Below, one piece after another: positions 9,315 through 18,941 of a stretch of 64,000 nt of DNA. The DNA is from Abyssisolibacter fermentans. Its GTDB lineage: Bacteria; Bacillota; Clostridia; Tissierellales; MCWD3. The notes below the pieces were generated by a model. That model made no database searches. It saw only the letters and a program-made list of their open reading frames with translations, and had not been told where the DNA came from. The first letter of the stretch is position 1. Every line of letters begins with the position of its first letter. A program made the position numbers and the translations under genes. The stretch spans positions 1 to 64,000 of the forward strand of contig NZ_LOHE01000052.1 in assembly GCF_001559865.1 (NCBI RefSeq), in the 5' to 3' direction.

Positions 9315-10046
9315 AGTCTTTATCCTCTCCCTTTTAATTCAATTACTTATTTCTTCTGGAACAGTCGTATCAAACCACCTTCGCAACATATGTCTCAGTA
9401 ACAATACCCTAGAATATCAAATTAATTTATCATCTACTATTAAAAATCATGCATCTATAATATTCTATATTTATCATACAAACCCTTTTAATCCACGTAA
9501 CTTTTGTACTAATCATGTTAATTTAAGCATAAAAAAGAATAGTAAATATTACACATCTACCTTAATTATACTCTATAATACATCTTAACTTTCCATTATA
9601 ACCAAGGTTTTTAAGAAATTTTACATGTATATAGATTTTATCTTGAGTAAAAAAACTATCAGATTCAACCTCATTTTCGGGTAAAAGCATTTTAATATCA
9701 GTTGAATTTACTTAACAACCTCATATATTGTAATTATAAATCTTTACATCTTTCAGTACTTCTAATATTGAGAGAGAATCTCTTACATCGCTGAATCAAA
9801 GAGTAATTAGCCACGTGACTTACAAAGGATGTACTCTCCTACAATAATTTTTCTTTTGTTTTATAGATTTCTATCTTATTTATATTGAATACTATCTTAA
9901 TTCCAAGTTAAATTACACAATTGTACTAATTATTCTATATTTATTCTTATAATATAAAATAGTCCAAGAACCAAAACATCCTTGAACTATATTAATAAAT
10001 AGCTATTCATATTTAATTTATATATTCATTTGAGACTTAAACAAAA
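9315..10046. other. non-coding stretch with two duplicated segments
   Basis: No convincing gene was found in about 730 bp. Around 9455-9540 is a block shared with 18830-18920 and partly with 13860-13910. From about 9955 begins a copy of the sequence downstream of the FAD oxidoreductase gene. The rest is plain AT-rich sequence. Confidence 0.6.
9455..9540. repeat. shared upstream segment, copy 1
   Basis: It contains ATCATACAAACCCTTTTA, AACTTTTG(T/C)ACTAATCATG and GCATAAAAAA blocks that recur in order at 18850-18920, with the first part also at 13885-13905. In each case the block lies upstream of a minus-strand accessory gene. Confidence 0.55.
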
Positions 10047-10072
10047 ATCAAACCAATTTTATATCATAAAGT
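9955..10072 (-). repeat. duplicate of FAD-oxidoreductase gene 3' end, copy 1
   Basis: It matches 16039-16160: AAAATAGTCCAAGAACCAAAA, CTATATTAATAAAT and ACCAATTTTATATCATAAA. On the minus strand the last segment still reads YDIKLV-stop, the C-terminus of the FAD oxidoreductase. It abuts the 3' end of selO. Confidence 0.65.
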
Positions 10073-10126
10073 AATACTCTTACAGCCTTTGCTAATACCA
10101 AGCTATATTGTATGATATTAGCAACA

Positions 10127-11602
10127 TTAGGTACCACAAAAGGTTCGGTAAGGACAGGTTGATGGCGGAGGCAGAGTAGCATAATCAGCTTGTTTTGCAG
10201 AGTGTTCGTAAGGGCTTGAAAGAACATCAAGAAATCTTGCCATCACGCTGTAATCGCTTTGTTTCACCGCGGCTTCTAATGCTTCTTCTACTCGGTGGTT
10301 ACGAGGTATTATTGCAGGATTATTATTTTGCATAAACTGATATGAAGATGCCTTTGGTTCCTGCTGCCTGCCTAGTCTCGTTTGCCACAGCTCATACCAC
10401 TGAGCAAATTCTGTAGTGTTAAATAGGGTTGTATCCTCTAGCTTATCAAAAGTTAATGATAGGAAGGTATTGGTATAGTCCGAACCGTACTTATTCATCA
10501 TGCTGAGGAGACCTTCAATAAGGGATTCATCCTGTAGTTCTTCGTTAAATATTCCCAGTTTTGCTCTCATTCCCGCGAGCCAATTACGGTGATACAACTC
10601 ATTAAAATCTGAGATTGCATTCTCTGCCAGTTTGATAGCCTGCGATTTGTTAACATGTAGTAGAGGAAGTAGGGTTTCAGCAAATCTAGCGAGATTCCAT
10701 GCGGCAATTTGCGGTTGATTGCCATAGGCATAGCGGCCATGAATGTCAATGGAACTGAATACCGTTTTCGGGTCATATGCATCCATAAAGGCGCAAGGAC
10801 CATAATCAATGGTTTCTCCACTAATAGTCATGTTGTCTGTGTTCATTACCCCATGGATAAAGCCAACTAGTTGCCATTTGGCAATTAACGCGGCTTGACG
10901 CTTTATCACTTCCTTTAGTAGGAAAAGATAGCGGTTTTCAACAGCATCAAAGTCTTGAAAATGTCTTTCTAATGTATAATCAGCTAGAGTCTTGAGCTCC
11001 TCTACAGTACCCCATTTTGAAACATATTGAAAAGTGCCTACGCGCAGATGACTAGCAGCTACACGTGTCAAAATTGCACCAGGCAGGTCAGATTCGCGAG
11101 TTATTGATTCACCAGTTGTCACTACTGCTAGGCTACGGGTGGTAGGAATACCAAGCGCATGCATTGCTTCACTAATGATGTATTCACGTAACATCGGTCC
11201 TAGTGTAGCTAGACCATCCCCTTGTCGGGAATATGGAGTTTTACCTGAACCTTTGAGCTGAATATCAAACCTTTCTCCTAAAGGCGTAATCTGTTCGCCA
11301 ATTAGCAAAGCTCGACCATCCCCTAACATCGTAAAATATCCGAATTGATGTCCCGCATAAGCTTGAGCAATTGGTAAAGCGCCTTCGGGAATACGGCTAC
11401 CAGCAAACACCGCTACGCCATTGTAGCTTTGCAACGCTTTATTGTTCAATCCTAGGGATGTTGCTAACGGATTATTGAGAATGATTAACGTAGGTGAGCG
11501 TACAGGTTCTGGGTTAAGGTTGGAAAAAAATGATTTTGGTAGACGAGCATAACTGTTGTCAAAGTTCCATCCTGCTTCTATTATTGCATTTTTCTCTGTC
11601 AT
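10127..11602 (-). CDS. selO: protein adenylyltransferase SelO (YdiU/UPF0061)
   Basis: 491 residues, full length for the family. Hallmarks are [10 protein letters not shown], the [14 protein letters not shown] loop, [12 protein letters not shown], the metal-binding HGVMNTDNM and DYGPCAFMD motifs, and the conserved C-terminal CGT. SelO is a pseudokinase fold that transfers AMP from ATP to Ser/Thr/Tyr of target proteins, with roles in redox stress. Base composition is clearly more GC-rich than its neighbours and it is flanked by repeats, suggesting acquisition by transfer. GAGGAG precedes the ATG. Confidence 0.93.
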   Translation of the reverse strand: MTEKNAIIEAGWNFDNSYARLPKSFFSNLNPEPVRSPTLIILNNPLATSLGLNNKALQSYNGVAVFAGSRIPEGALPIAQAYAGHQFGYFTMLGDGRALLIGEQITPLGERFDIQLKGSGKTPYSRQGDGLATLGPMLREYIISEAMHALGIPTTRSLAVVTTGESITRESDLPGAILTRVAASHLRVGTFQYVSKWGTVEELKTLADYTLERHFQDFDAVENRYLFLLKEVIKRQAALIAKWQLVGFIHGVMNTDNMTISGETIDYGPCAFMDAYDPKTVFSSIDIHGRYAYGNQPQIAAWNLARFAETLLPLLHVNKSQAIKLAENAISDFNELYHRNWLAGMRAKLGIFNEELQDESLIEGLLSMMNKYGSDYTNTFLSLTFDKLEDTTLFNTTEFAQWYELWQTRLGRQQEPKASSYQFMQNNNPAIIPRNHRVEEALEAAVKQSDYSVMARFLDVLSSPYEHSAKQADYATLPPPSTCPYRTFCGT

Positions 11603-11827
11603 TGTATCTCCTCTTCTTCTTTTATATTTTTGTATTCTAGCTTTTTCTTATACATAAAACATAGGTAATGATTTATTAGTTATCTACTATACATCTCAAC
11701 TCAACGCAACCATTTTTAGTGTTTGTTTTCGCCAATTTATTATACTTTTTCATCCTTCTAAATTCAGTATATTTTCTCTTATTATGGTTAAGGCTTTATA
11801 CTTCTTTGTCAATCTAATATACACTAA

Positions 11828-11885
11828 CATAAAATAAATAGTTCAAGAATTAAAATATTCCTGAACTATATTAATCTTTGTTAAT
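11828..11885. repeat. partial duplicate of FAD-gene downstream sequence, copy 2
   Basis: It matches the start of the 16039 block (AAAATAAATAGTTCAAGAAT, CTGAACTATATTAAT) but stops before the coding part. The rest of 11603-11903 shows nothing recognisable. Confidence 0.5.
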
Positions 11886-11903
11886 TTTCTTAAAAATTGT
11901 AAC

Positions 11904-12129
11904 TTACAACGCTTTACTCATTTCAATCTCATCATCTTTTTTCTTTTGTTCCTCAAATCCTACTTTTTTATAGATTCTTGTCGCTGGTTTGTTAAGAATA
12001 TTTACTGATAATTTAATATATTTCCCTTTGTATTTAAACTTCTGTATTCCAAAATTAATTCCTTGATGTACAAAATCTTTTCCATATTTCCCTGTGAAAT
12101 CAGGTTCACGTATATTTCCAAGCTTTAAT
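11904..12129 (-). pseudogene. C-terminal fragment of a GNAT acetyltransferase
   Basis: The reverse strand reads about 74 codons ending NKPATRIYKKVGFEE...MSKAL-stop. NxPAxRxYxKxGF is the usual C-terminal GNAT motif. An in-frame stop lies immediately upstream and the acetyl-CoA binding loop is missing, so the gene is truncated. Confidence 0.6.
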
Positions 12130-12387
12130 TAAATTAACATATTCAAAAGTTATGGAACAAATTCAAATTTTATGTCATTAGTTCTCACTCATAAAGATCA
12201 ACTATTATAAAATCTAAAATCAATAAGGTATATGTTAAACTAATATTGCGCATAACGCTTTAGATTTGCGACGTTTCTCAACCTTAGAAAGAAGGTCAGT
12301 TTAAATCTTCTTCAACAAAATATTTATGTCTGCTAAAATTGTAATAAAATTACTCCTACTACATGTATGGCATTCTTTCTTCCTGAT

Positions 12388-12894
12388 CTATAGTATAATA
12401 TCTTTTAATTTATGTTTATAAAGTTCTACTGTTTCATGATAATCCATAATAATTCCTTCTTCTCTGGCAAAATTCCCAAAGCCTATTGTATCTCCTTTTA
12501 GTCGAGGGAACAGTTGAAAATGTAAATGATTTCTTTTACCGTCACATATTGTACACATATATACTTTTTCTGCACCTATAATTTCTTTATGAAGTTTAAT
12601 TATTGCATCTGATATTTTTAATATATGTACTCCTAATTCAAGAGGCATTTCAGAAATGTCTTCATAATGTTCCTTTGATACAATAATTGTATGTCCAGTT
12701 GCTCTTGGGTATTTTTCAAATTGACATCTCACCTTATCATCCTCGTAAAAAATCAAACCCTCATCAGGGAATATATCTCCGGTAATAAAATTATAACATG
12801 AAAAGCATATACCTTTTTCTTGCAACTCTTTTATCTTTTCGAATCTTTGATTCAGTGCTCTTTTTTCGTTTTCTGATAGTTGCTTAACGTACAA
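12388..12894 (-). CDS. HIT family nucleotide hydrolase/transferase
   Basis: 168 residues. The histidine-triad motif appears as NHLHFQLF near residue 130, with Gln in place of the third His, as in GalT-like branches. An N-terminal CFSCYNF segment may bind metal. HIT proteins act on nucleotide phosphoramidates or dinucleotides; this substrate is unknown. It starts with TTG after AGGTGGGGG. It stands alone in the accessory region. Confidence 0.8.
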   Translation of the reverse strand: MYVKQLSENEKRALNQRFEKIKELQEKGICFSCYNFITGDIFPDEGLIFYEDDKVRCQFEKYPRATGHTIIVSKEHYEDISEMPLELGVHILKISDAIIKLHKEIIGAEKVYMCTICDGKRNHLHFQLFPRLKGDTIGFGNFAREEGIIMDYHETVELYKHKLKDIIL

Positions 12895-13051
12895 TTTACC
12901 CCCACCTTTACAACATTAATAAATCCATATTTTGTGTTATTTCAGTTTTGTCAAAACTAAATACCCATAAAATGCATTTCAAACCTATTAGGAATACTTT
13001 TATCAGCAAGTCTAAGAGGAATACCCTTCGAACCTTTACGAATATTCATTA

Positions 13052-13744
13052 CTAGACGATGTTATCATCAATTTTTTTATCACTTTTCTTTGCTATGAAC
13101 ATTTTTGATGCGAAATATCCAATCGCAATAATAGTAAAACAATAAACATATAACATAAACAATTCTGCTTTTCCTCTTACACTGCTAAAACCACCACGCC
13201 TATATACATATTCATCCATTTGTTTTGTTATATCATTGCCTTGCTTATCATATAATTTATAGCCTTTCAATAAACCCTCCCGCTCTGTTTCTGATGGAAA
13301 CACTTTTATGAGATATTTCTCACCGTTTGTAAAAAAACTTTCTTTCTGATTTGAGTAAGTCTCTATTATAACTTCATTAATCATTAGATCATAATTTGTA
13401 CCCATAATGGCTAAATAATTTTCACCATGAGATTTAAAGGCTTTTCCTGAAAAAACTCTATTATTCATTCCATAACCAGCCATTCTAATTTGATATCTAT
13501 TATTAATACCTCTATATAAAATTGTAGACCCATTATAGTCCCCGCCTGCAACTTCATAATAAACGATTAAAACGTTTTGGAATTTTATGTATTGTAGTAT
13601 AGATACATCTAACTCAAGAAACTCTTCTATTCCTTTTTCAATGCTAGCTTTGTTAGCTTTTATAAAGTACTCACTCTCATACACTTTAAAAGCAAGTATC
13701 AATGATACTATTATAATCAATACTCTTATAATTTTCTTTTTCAT
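13052..13744 (-). CDS. two-helix membrane protein of unknown function
   Basis: 230 residues. An N-terminal membrane segment (VLIIIVSLILAF) follows three Lys, then an extracytoplasmic domain of about 160 residues, then a second helix near 195-215 (VYCFTIIAIGYFASKMF) and a charged tail. GGAGGG precedes the ATG. No family recognised. Its upstream region shares blocks with those of the DUF4365 gene in the prophage. Confidence 0.65.
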   Translation of the reverse strand: MKKKIIRVLIIIVSLILAFKVYESEYFIKANKASIEKGIEEFLELDVSILQYIKFQNVLIVYYEVAGGDYNGSTILYRGINNRYQIRMAGYGMNNRVFSGKAFKSHGENYLAIMGTNYDLMINEVIIETYSNQKESFFTNGEKYLIKVFPSETEREGLLKGYKLYDKQGNDITKQMDEYVYRRGGFSSVRGKAELFMLYVYCFTIIAIGYFASKMFIAKKSDKKIDDNIV

Positions 13745-13789
13745 ATTTTCCCTCCAAAGAGTTACTTAAAAGATGATGTTGTTGTTTAA

Positions 13790-13910
13790 CTTTTAAATCT
13801 TTGTATGTTAGTTCTAGCTATTATTATAGACATTAGGTACCTTAAAAAAGCTAATTAATTTAACACTTATAATATTCTATATTTATCGTACAAACCCTTT
13901 TATCACCTAT
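13790..13910. repeat. shared upstream segment, copy 2
   Basis: It contains TTGTATGTTAGTTCTA and TCTATATTTATCGTACAAAC, which recur in the same order upstream of the DUF4365 gene (18715-18870); the second also recurs at 9462-9485. About 100 bp of unrelated sequence separates the two blocks. Confidence 0.5.
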
Positions 13911-14048
13911 GAATTTACAAATTGAGTAAAAAAAACTTAAAATTTATATATGCATGGACAATTACTTAAAAATTTATAAAAAAATATATGAAAGAGGTTT
14001 CTTCTTCTTTATTATTTGGTCATTCACCAGTTACAATTATACTCTAAC

Positions 14049-14460
14049 ATAAAATAAATAGTCCAAGAATCAAAACACCCATGAACTATATTAATCAGCA
14101 TCTATTCATATTATATCTATATATTGTTTAGAGGCTTAAACAAGAATCAAACCAATTTTATATCATAAATATTATATAAATTTATCTTCTTAATCTTATT
14201 TTCTATTATATTTTTATCAATAGTATATAAACCTAATTCTTTCATTCTTTCAAAATACAATGAACCTGAGAATGTGAATCTTTTTTTCTGCCTTCTTCTG
14301 TTTGTATTTGCTCATTAGAGTATGCTATTATATTCCCGCGTGCTAGTTTTAATAGTACATTCCTAAAAACAATCTAAAGCTATTATGACCTGCTAGTGAT
14401 CCTGTATCGACTGCTTCTATAAGTCCTACAAATAAACCTGATTTTTTCCCTTCTTTATTT
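14049..14460 (-). pseudogene. duplicated, decayed 3' end of the FAD oxidoreductase gene
   Basis: About 100 bp of downstream sequence and ~310 bp of coding sequence match 16039-16450 closely. On the minus strand it again ends YDIKLV-stop. Small deletions (including ~20 bp near 14345) break the frame, and nothing of the N-terminal two thirds is present. Confidence 0.8.
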
Positions 14461-14527
14461 AATGTAACTTTTATACTAGTCACAGGTTAAATAAAAATCG
14501 TCAGAATAGGAACAAATTAACATTTGA

Positions 14528-14584
14528 AATCATCTAATATATGTTAAGTGAAATACTTAATTTCAATTGGAAAGGAGGTTTATT
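14528..14584 (+). promoter_or_regulatory. conserved leader of orphan peptide 2
   Basis: A near-copy of 7691-7748, sharing ATATATGTTAAGTGAAATAC and ATTTCAATTGGAAAGGAGG. It supplies the ribosome site of the peptide gene at 14585. Confidence 0.6.
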
Positions 14585-14698
14585 ATGAAAAAGCTTAAGA
14601 AAAAATTTAATACAAATACTATTATTAAATTTAACCATGTGTGTACTGCTTGTTTAAAAGTTATTGATGACTATCTTCTTTCAGATGTAAGATGGTAG
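14585..14698 (+). CDS. orphan small peptide 2, candidate RiPP precursor
   Basis: 37 residues, paralogue of the peptide at 7749. The start MKKLKKKFNTNTIIKFN, the Cx2C pair (VCTAC), IDD and the SDVRW end are conserved; the middle differs. It has its own ribosome site and terminator. It lies 7 kb from the radical SAM genes with no maturase beside it. Confidence 0.7.
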   Translation: MKKLKKKFNTNTIIKFNHVCTACLKVIDDYLLSDVRW

Positions 14699-14719
14699 TT
14701 AAAACATGATAAAACCTTG

Positions 14720-14760
14720 TTAGGCTTAAGCTCACTTGTAGTATTTGGGCTTGAGCCTAA
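14720..14760 (+). terminator. terminator of orphan peptide 2
   Basis: The arms TTAGGCTTAAGC and GCTTGAGCCTAA are followed by TAGGTTTTAT. It is a copy of the terminator at 7883. Confidence 0.65.
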
Positions 14761-14844
14761 TAGGTTTTATAGTGCTTATGGACCAAATGTAAATATGTTA
14801 TTATTCATCTTTTACCTAAATTAAATAATATAGAGGTGATACTT

Positions 14845-14997
14845 ATGAAACCGTATATTAAGTTTAGTATAATATTTTCTATAGTCATTGTAGTAGCCAT
14901 TCTATTAAATATTCAATCTTTCAATTCTGTAGTGAACAATGATAATGATCTAGAAGAGGTTAATTTTCAATCTTTTTATTCAATTGTTATTAATTAA
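14845..14997 (+). CDS. small single-pass membrane peptide
   Basis: 50 residues: MKPYIKF, then a hydrophobic segment of about 18 residues (IIFSIVIVVAILL), then an acidic polar tail (NNDNDLEEV). GAGGTGAT precedes the ATG. It lies 85 bp after the terminator of orphan peptide 2. It could be an immunity peptide, but nothing beyond position supports that. Confidence 0.5.
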   Translation: MKPYIKFSIIFSIVIVVAILLNIQSFNSVVNNDNDLEEVNFQSFYSIVIN

Positions 14998-15180
14998 TAT
15001 CATCTATGTATAGTATTGTTTAATATGAAAATGATATTGAATGATTCTTAATAATCCATAATATAGTTCTATTATTAAATTTATTTTTCCCAACACCATT
15101 TTCTAACTCATACATATATGTTATATGATCTATATTAGATTGCTCATTGCCACTTTCTTTATTAGTGTTTCTGAAGTTAT

Positions 15181-15816
15181 TTATATATTTAAAGTATCAG
15201 TAAGGTTATAATTTACCCATTCCATTTCTATTATACCTAAAATTTCTTTGAAGTTTTCAACTTGATCACGCATATATCTACCTTTAAAAAAAGTATCGGC
15301 AGTTAATAATTCTGTTAATTTATTTATATCTTTTGTATCTAAGCCAAACAGCTCAAATACTTCAACATTTTTATTTTTAAATTGTTCTTCAACAGCATTT
15401 TTATATTCACTTGAATTATATACTTCGTCATAAAGATTTTCATGTACATCTTTTCCTGTATCATTGGAAAATAAAAATTCAATAATATCATCTTCATTTG
15501 GATATCTTTCTTCAGCTTTTTGAGTAATCATTGTAAATACTAATTCATAATCAACATATATATTAGCAAGTTCTTTTTTGTTATTAATGATTTTATAGCC
15601 CCATCCATGATCTTCGAAGTTTAAAAAAATCATAACAGGAGTTTCTTTAGAAATATTAATTATATATTCAGGTACTTCATCTAAATAATCATTTTCAGTT
15701 AAAATAACTGTCCATTTTGAGTTTAATTCTCCAATTTTTATTCCCTCAATTTTATTTTTGTCAATCACATTTTTATGTTTGCTTAATATTAAATTCCCGC
15801 TTGTAAATTCGCTCAT
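15181..15816 (-). CDS. hypothetical cytoplasmic protein
   Basis: About 211 residues, acidic, with no membrane segment or recognisable domain. The ATG after GGGGAAGAT was chosen. It stands alone among repeats. Confidence 0.6.
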   Translation of the reverse strand: MSEFTSGNLILSKHKNVIDKNKIEGIKIGELNSKWTVILTENDYLDEVPEYIINISKETPVMIFLNFEDHGWGYKIINNKKELANIYVDYELVFTMITQKAEERYPNEDDIIEFLFSNDTGKDVHENLYDEVYNSSEYKNAVEEQFKNKNVEVFELFGLDTKDINKLTELLTADTFFKGRYMRDQVENFKEILGIIEMEWVNYNLTDTLNI

Positions 15817-16136
15817 CAATCTTCCCCTTTCATTAATAAATATTAATTCATTTAAAAAGATATAATGTAATATTTCTATATTTATCTTTATTATCCTTTA
15901 TTACATTTAACGAAGTGTGTCCGTAAGATATAAAGCTTTAAAAAGTTTATATGATAATTTTTATGGCGAAGTATATTAATTAAACAACATACCTATTAAA
16001 ATCATAATGCGTTAGTGACTGAACTCACTGCACCTATAAAATAAATAGTCCAAGAACCAAAACATCCCTGAACTATATTAATAAATTTTATTCATATTAT
16101 ATCTAATTTACATATCATTAGATGCTTAAACAAAAA
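15817..16136. repeat. intergenic stretch ending with the parent of the duplicated downstream block
   Basis: 16039-16136 is the sequence directly after the FAD oxidoreductase stop that recurs at 9955, 11828 and 14049. A small hairpin AGTGA/TCACT sits near 16010. Nothing else was seen in about 320 bp. Confidence 0.6.
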
Positions 16137-17386
16137 TTAAACCAATTTTATATCATAAATATTATATAAATTTATCTTCTTTATCTTATTTTCTATTATA
16201 TTTTTATCAATAGTATATAAGCCTAATTCTTTCATTCTTTCAAAATACAAAGAACCTGAGAATGTGAATCTTTTTTTTCTGCCTTCTTCTGTTTGTATTT
16301 GTTCGTTAGAGTATGCTATTATATCCCCGCTTGCCAAATTCCTAGGTAGTTTTAGTAGTGGCATTCCTAAGAACAATCTAACGCTATTATGACCTGCTAG
16401 TGAACCTGTTACGATTGCTTCTGTATGTCCTACAAATAAACCTGATTTTTCTCCTGCACATAGAAGATTGTCTAAACCGATTACTTTCATAGAGTTATTT
16501 CTAGGAGCTATTGAAAGATATCTGACTGAATTTCCTATACTTCCGGCATAAGGATCGATATATCTGGCATTTTCTAGTCCATTTATTTTTCTCAGTTTAT
16601 CTAGTGGATAGAATGGTGTCATTAGCTTTGCATGACCTGTATCTAGAAGTATTAGATTTTCTGCAAAATCTTTTAGTGCGTATTGCTGGCAAACCTTTAA
16701 TTTTAATTTATCTAGTTTTATGTCTTCTTCTGGAATAGACAGAATAGCCATTCCTTCATTGTCTAGTTTTTGACGTACCTCTTTACTTAACGAGTTTTTA
16801 CATAATTTACATGAACCACTGAAAGCGCCATACGATCCATCACTTCTCTGTCCAAGTATATCTTCAATACCTGCCCTGCAGCTAATACTTACTCTAGGAC
16901 CAAATGAAGCACATCTTAATATGCACATGGAGCATCCATTTCCGTATTTTAAACAATTGCCCATTGGTCCTGTTGAGCCTGTTGTTTCTATAAAAATATC
17001 TCCACTTACTATTGTATTATCAGCAAGAATAATTCCTGTGATTTTATTATTATCTTTTATAACATCTGTTGCTCTGCTTATTAGTTTAATATTTATATCC
17101 ATTTCTTTTAGCAGTCTTTTAACTTCTGGTTCTATAATTGTTACGTCATATAGTGAAGCATGTTTATGTCCAGGAAAATCGATATCTACATGTCGCGAAA
17201 CTTTGTCAGTTATATTAAAAAGCTCCTTTGCACCTAAACATATACTTTCTTCAGTAGCAGTATAACGTCCATTATTTCGCATTATTCCGCCAACATTGCC
17301 AAGACCTAATAGCATATCTGTTCTTTCTATAATAGTAACGTCTGCACCAGCTTTTTTTGCGCTTATTGCTGCGGCACAACCTGCCC
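16137..17386 (-). pseudogene. FAD-dependent oxidoreductase, main part (interrupted by prophage)
   Basis: About 416 residues follow the prophage junction (AGCAAAISAKKAGADVTII...). It has an FAD-linked fold and Cys motifs GCSMCILRC and CKLC that suggest an Fe-S site. The first 13 codons, including the GGGWAG dinucleotide-binding glycines, are at 55132-55173 beyond the prophage. The frame stays open to 17462 through prophage sequence, but that end lacks the Gly motif, so any product should not bind FAD normally. Its partner is the PyrK-like gene at 55166. Function is uncharacterised. Confidence 0.85.
17377..17386. other. attL core
   Basis: The core CAACCTGCCC is identical to 55133-55142. Joining bases left of this core to bases right of the other restores GGGWAGCAAA in the FAD oxidoreductase frame, which fixes the crossover to these 10 bp. 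Confidence 0.9.
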
Positions 17387-17514
17387 GTCTGGAATAACAG
17401 CAATGTTTTATAACTATATTTTGTTTTAAAGTAAATTTTATACTTGATGATAATGAATACAAAGCTAACAGACTTATATTTGAAAATATGTATAATGGGT
17501 AGTTGTAACGTTCC

Positions 17515-17619
17515 CACTATTTGCGAAGTACGTTGCCTTTACATTCATACAGTACTGACCAACCACTCTATATGACAAAACAAGCTAATCGTGGACAATA
17601 TAGCATTTTGCAAATAGTG
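17515..17619. repeat. inverted repeat at the prophage left end
   Basis: Arms CACTATTTGC (17515-17524) and GCAAATAGTG (17610-17619) enclose 85 bp in a gene-free stretch (17387-17648). The role is unknown. Confidence 0.4.
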
Positions 17620-17648
17620 TGTTAGGGTGTAGTTATTATTCATACTTC

Positions 17649-18650
17649 CTATGACTTATTAAATTCTCTTTTGATATAATTACCAATACCTTTAGATATT
17701 TCATTGTTAATTGATTCATCAATTTGATATTTTTCTGTAAAATTATTTAGATTCTTATAATTAACTCTAAAGAAGGCTTTAATATCATCACTAGAATAAA
17801 TTAGCTCATAATTTTTATCATGTCGTTTAATATCATAATTACCACAACAAGCATGCAACAATAAATCTAAACCATTACTCTTTTCTTGATACCCCAAAAA
17901 ATAAAACCATGGTATGCCGTGTTCAACTGAGTATTTTAACCATTTTACAACCTCAGGTATCTGAAAAATTTCTCTTTCGTCATTATCATAGTCTGTGAAA
18001 AAGATGTCCATCGTTGACCTTAATTTTAATAGAGTTTCATAATTCTTAGTAAATTGAGATATTAATTCATCAATTCTTATAAAACTTAAAGAATCAATAT
18101 CATCTTTCAATATTGATATTAAAGTATATTTAGACTTTTTTAATGCCTTATCCAAAGCCCAAATTGACTTTATTTGTTGATCAAAATCAATCACAGGTCC
18201 GACGGTATTAAATATAGCTTCCTTAAATTCACTGTTTAAAGTATTTGTATAGGGTATATTTATCCACCATCCATTTTTCCCACTCTCCGATGTTCTAGAA
18301 ATATCAAATTCTACCCAATGTAATTGGCTAAAGTCCTCATTCATTATAACTAAATATACAGGAACCATGATATTAAGGTAATAATTCAAGTGTTTGCTTT
18401 CACCATAATATTTGTAGCCAGTTTTTGTTTTTGACTTAAAATATGAATCACCATGTTTTATTTGAATTGCCACCTTCTTCCCGATCACATTGTCATCACA
18501 CACAAGTTCAATATATCCATCTATACCAAAATCATTTTCTTGATATATAGGATGATAGATACAATCAAGTTTTTGATTCACATAATGGTTAAAATATGAT
18601 TGCCCTGTTATGCCGTGTTTTGCACTTTTTTTTCGTTTTGGAAATGACAT
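17649..18650 (-). CDS. DUF4365-type nuclease-fold protein (prophage cargo)
   Basis: About 333 residues. The N-terminal ~150 match the DUF4365 pattern: GxSYFN, NDFGIDGYIEL, then VAIQIKHGDSYF, giving the D...E-x-K arrangement of restriction-endonuclease-like folds. The C-terminal half is unassigned. It is the last gene before attL, outside the lysis terminator, where lysogenic conversion or defence genes often sit. The ATG after AAAGGAG was chosen. Antiviral function is inferred, not shown. Confidence 0.75.
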   Translation of the reverse strand: MSFPKRKKSAKHGITGQSYFNHYVNQKLDCIYHPIYQENDFGIDGYIELVCDDNVIGKKVAIQIKHGDSYFKSKTKTGYKYYGESKHLNYYLNIMVPVYLVIMNEDFSQLHWVEFDISRTSESGKNGWWINIPYTNTLNSEFKEAIFNTVGPVIDFDQQIKSIWALDKALKKSKYTLISILKDDIDSLSFIRIDELISQFTKNYETLLKLRSTMDIFFTDYDNDEREIFQIPEVVKWLKYSVEHGIPWFYFLGYQEKSNGLDLLLHACCGNYDIKRHDKNYELIYSSDDIKAFFRVNYKNLNNFTEKYQIDESINNEISKGIGNYIKREFNKS

Positions 18651-18699
18651 CTCCTTCACTCCTTTATAATATAACTTTTTGTTTAGAATGATAATTTCA

Positions 18700-18920
18700 C
18701 CTAACTTGTAAATCTCTGTATGTTAGTTCTGATTATTACTTGATTTTGGTAATAATCAGAACTATAGTTCACGAATACCTCTTACATATTATCTAGTAAA
18801 TTCATATTACTTTAATGCTTAATAATTTATAATTCAATAATATACTTCTATATATATCATACAAACCCTTTATTCCATGTAACTTTTGCACTAATCATGT
18901 TTAAATTAGGCATAAAAAAA
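18700..18920. repeat. shared upstream segment, copy 3 (inside prophage)
   Basis: It contains TGTATGTTAGTTCTGATTAT, ATCATACAAACCCTTTA, AACTTTTGCACTAATCATG and GCATAAAAAAAGAG blocks, shared with host accessory sites at 13790-13910 and 9455-9540. Confidence 0.5.
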
Positions 18921-18941
18921 GAGACTAGCAAAACGCTAGCC
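18913..18941 (-). terminator. terminator of the late operon
   Basis: On the minus strand the arms GGCTAGC and GCTAGTC are followed by a T-run. The hairpin overlaps the end of the amidase gene. Confidence 0.75.

Noticed and set aside
10048-10230. 60-codon frame overlapping the end of selO, ending YDIKLV
   Set aside because: Only the last codons derive from a real gene (duplicated FAD gene end); the rest is an antiframe of selO.
12957-13049. 30-codon frame after the membrane protein gene (MNIRKGSKGIPLRL)
   Set aside because: No ribosome site and no recognised pattern; it may be a remnant but cannot be supported.
17272-17517. 81-codon frame across attL
   Set aside because: It is an alternative frame of the FAD gene junction; no ribosome site and no protein-like pattern.
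17515-17640. Integron attC-like site at the prophage left end
   Set aside because: There are inverted arms and TAAC/GTTA nearby, but the required GTTRRRY core is absent and there is no integron integrase.
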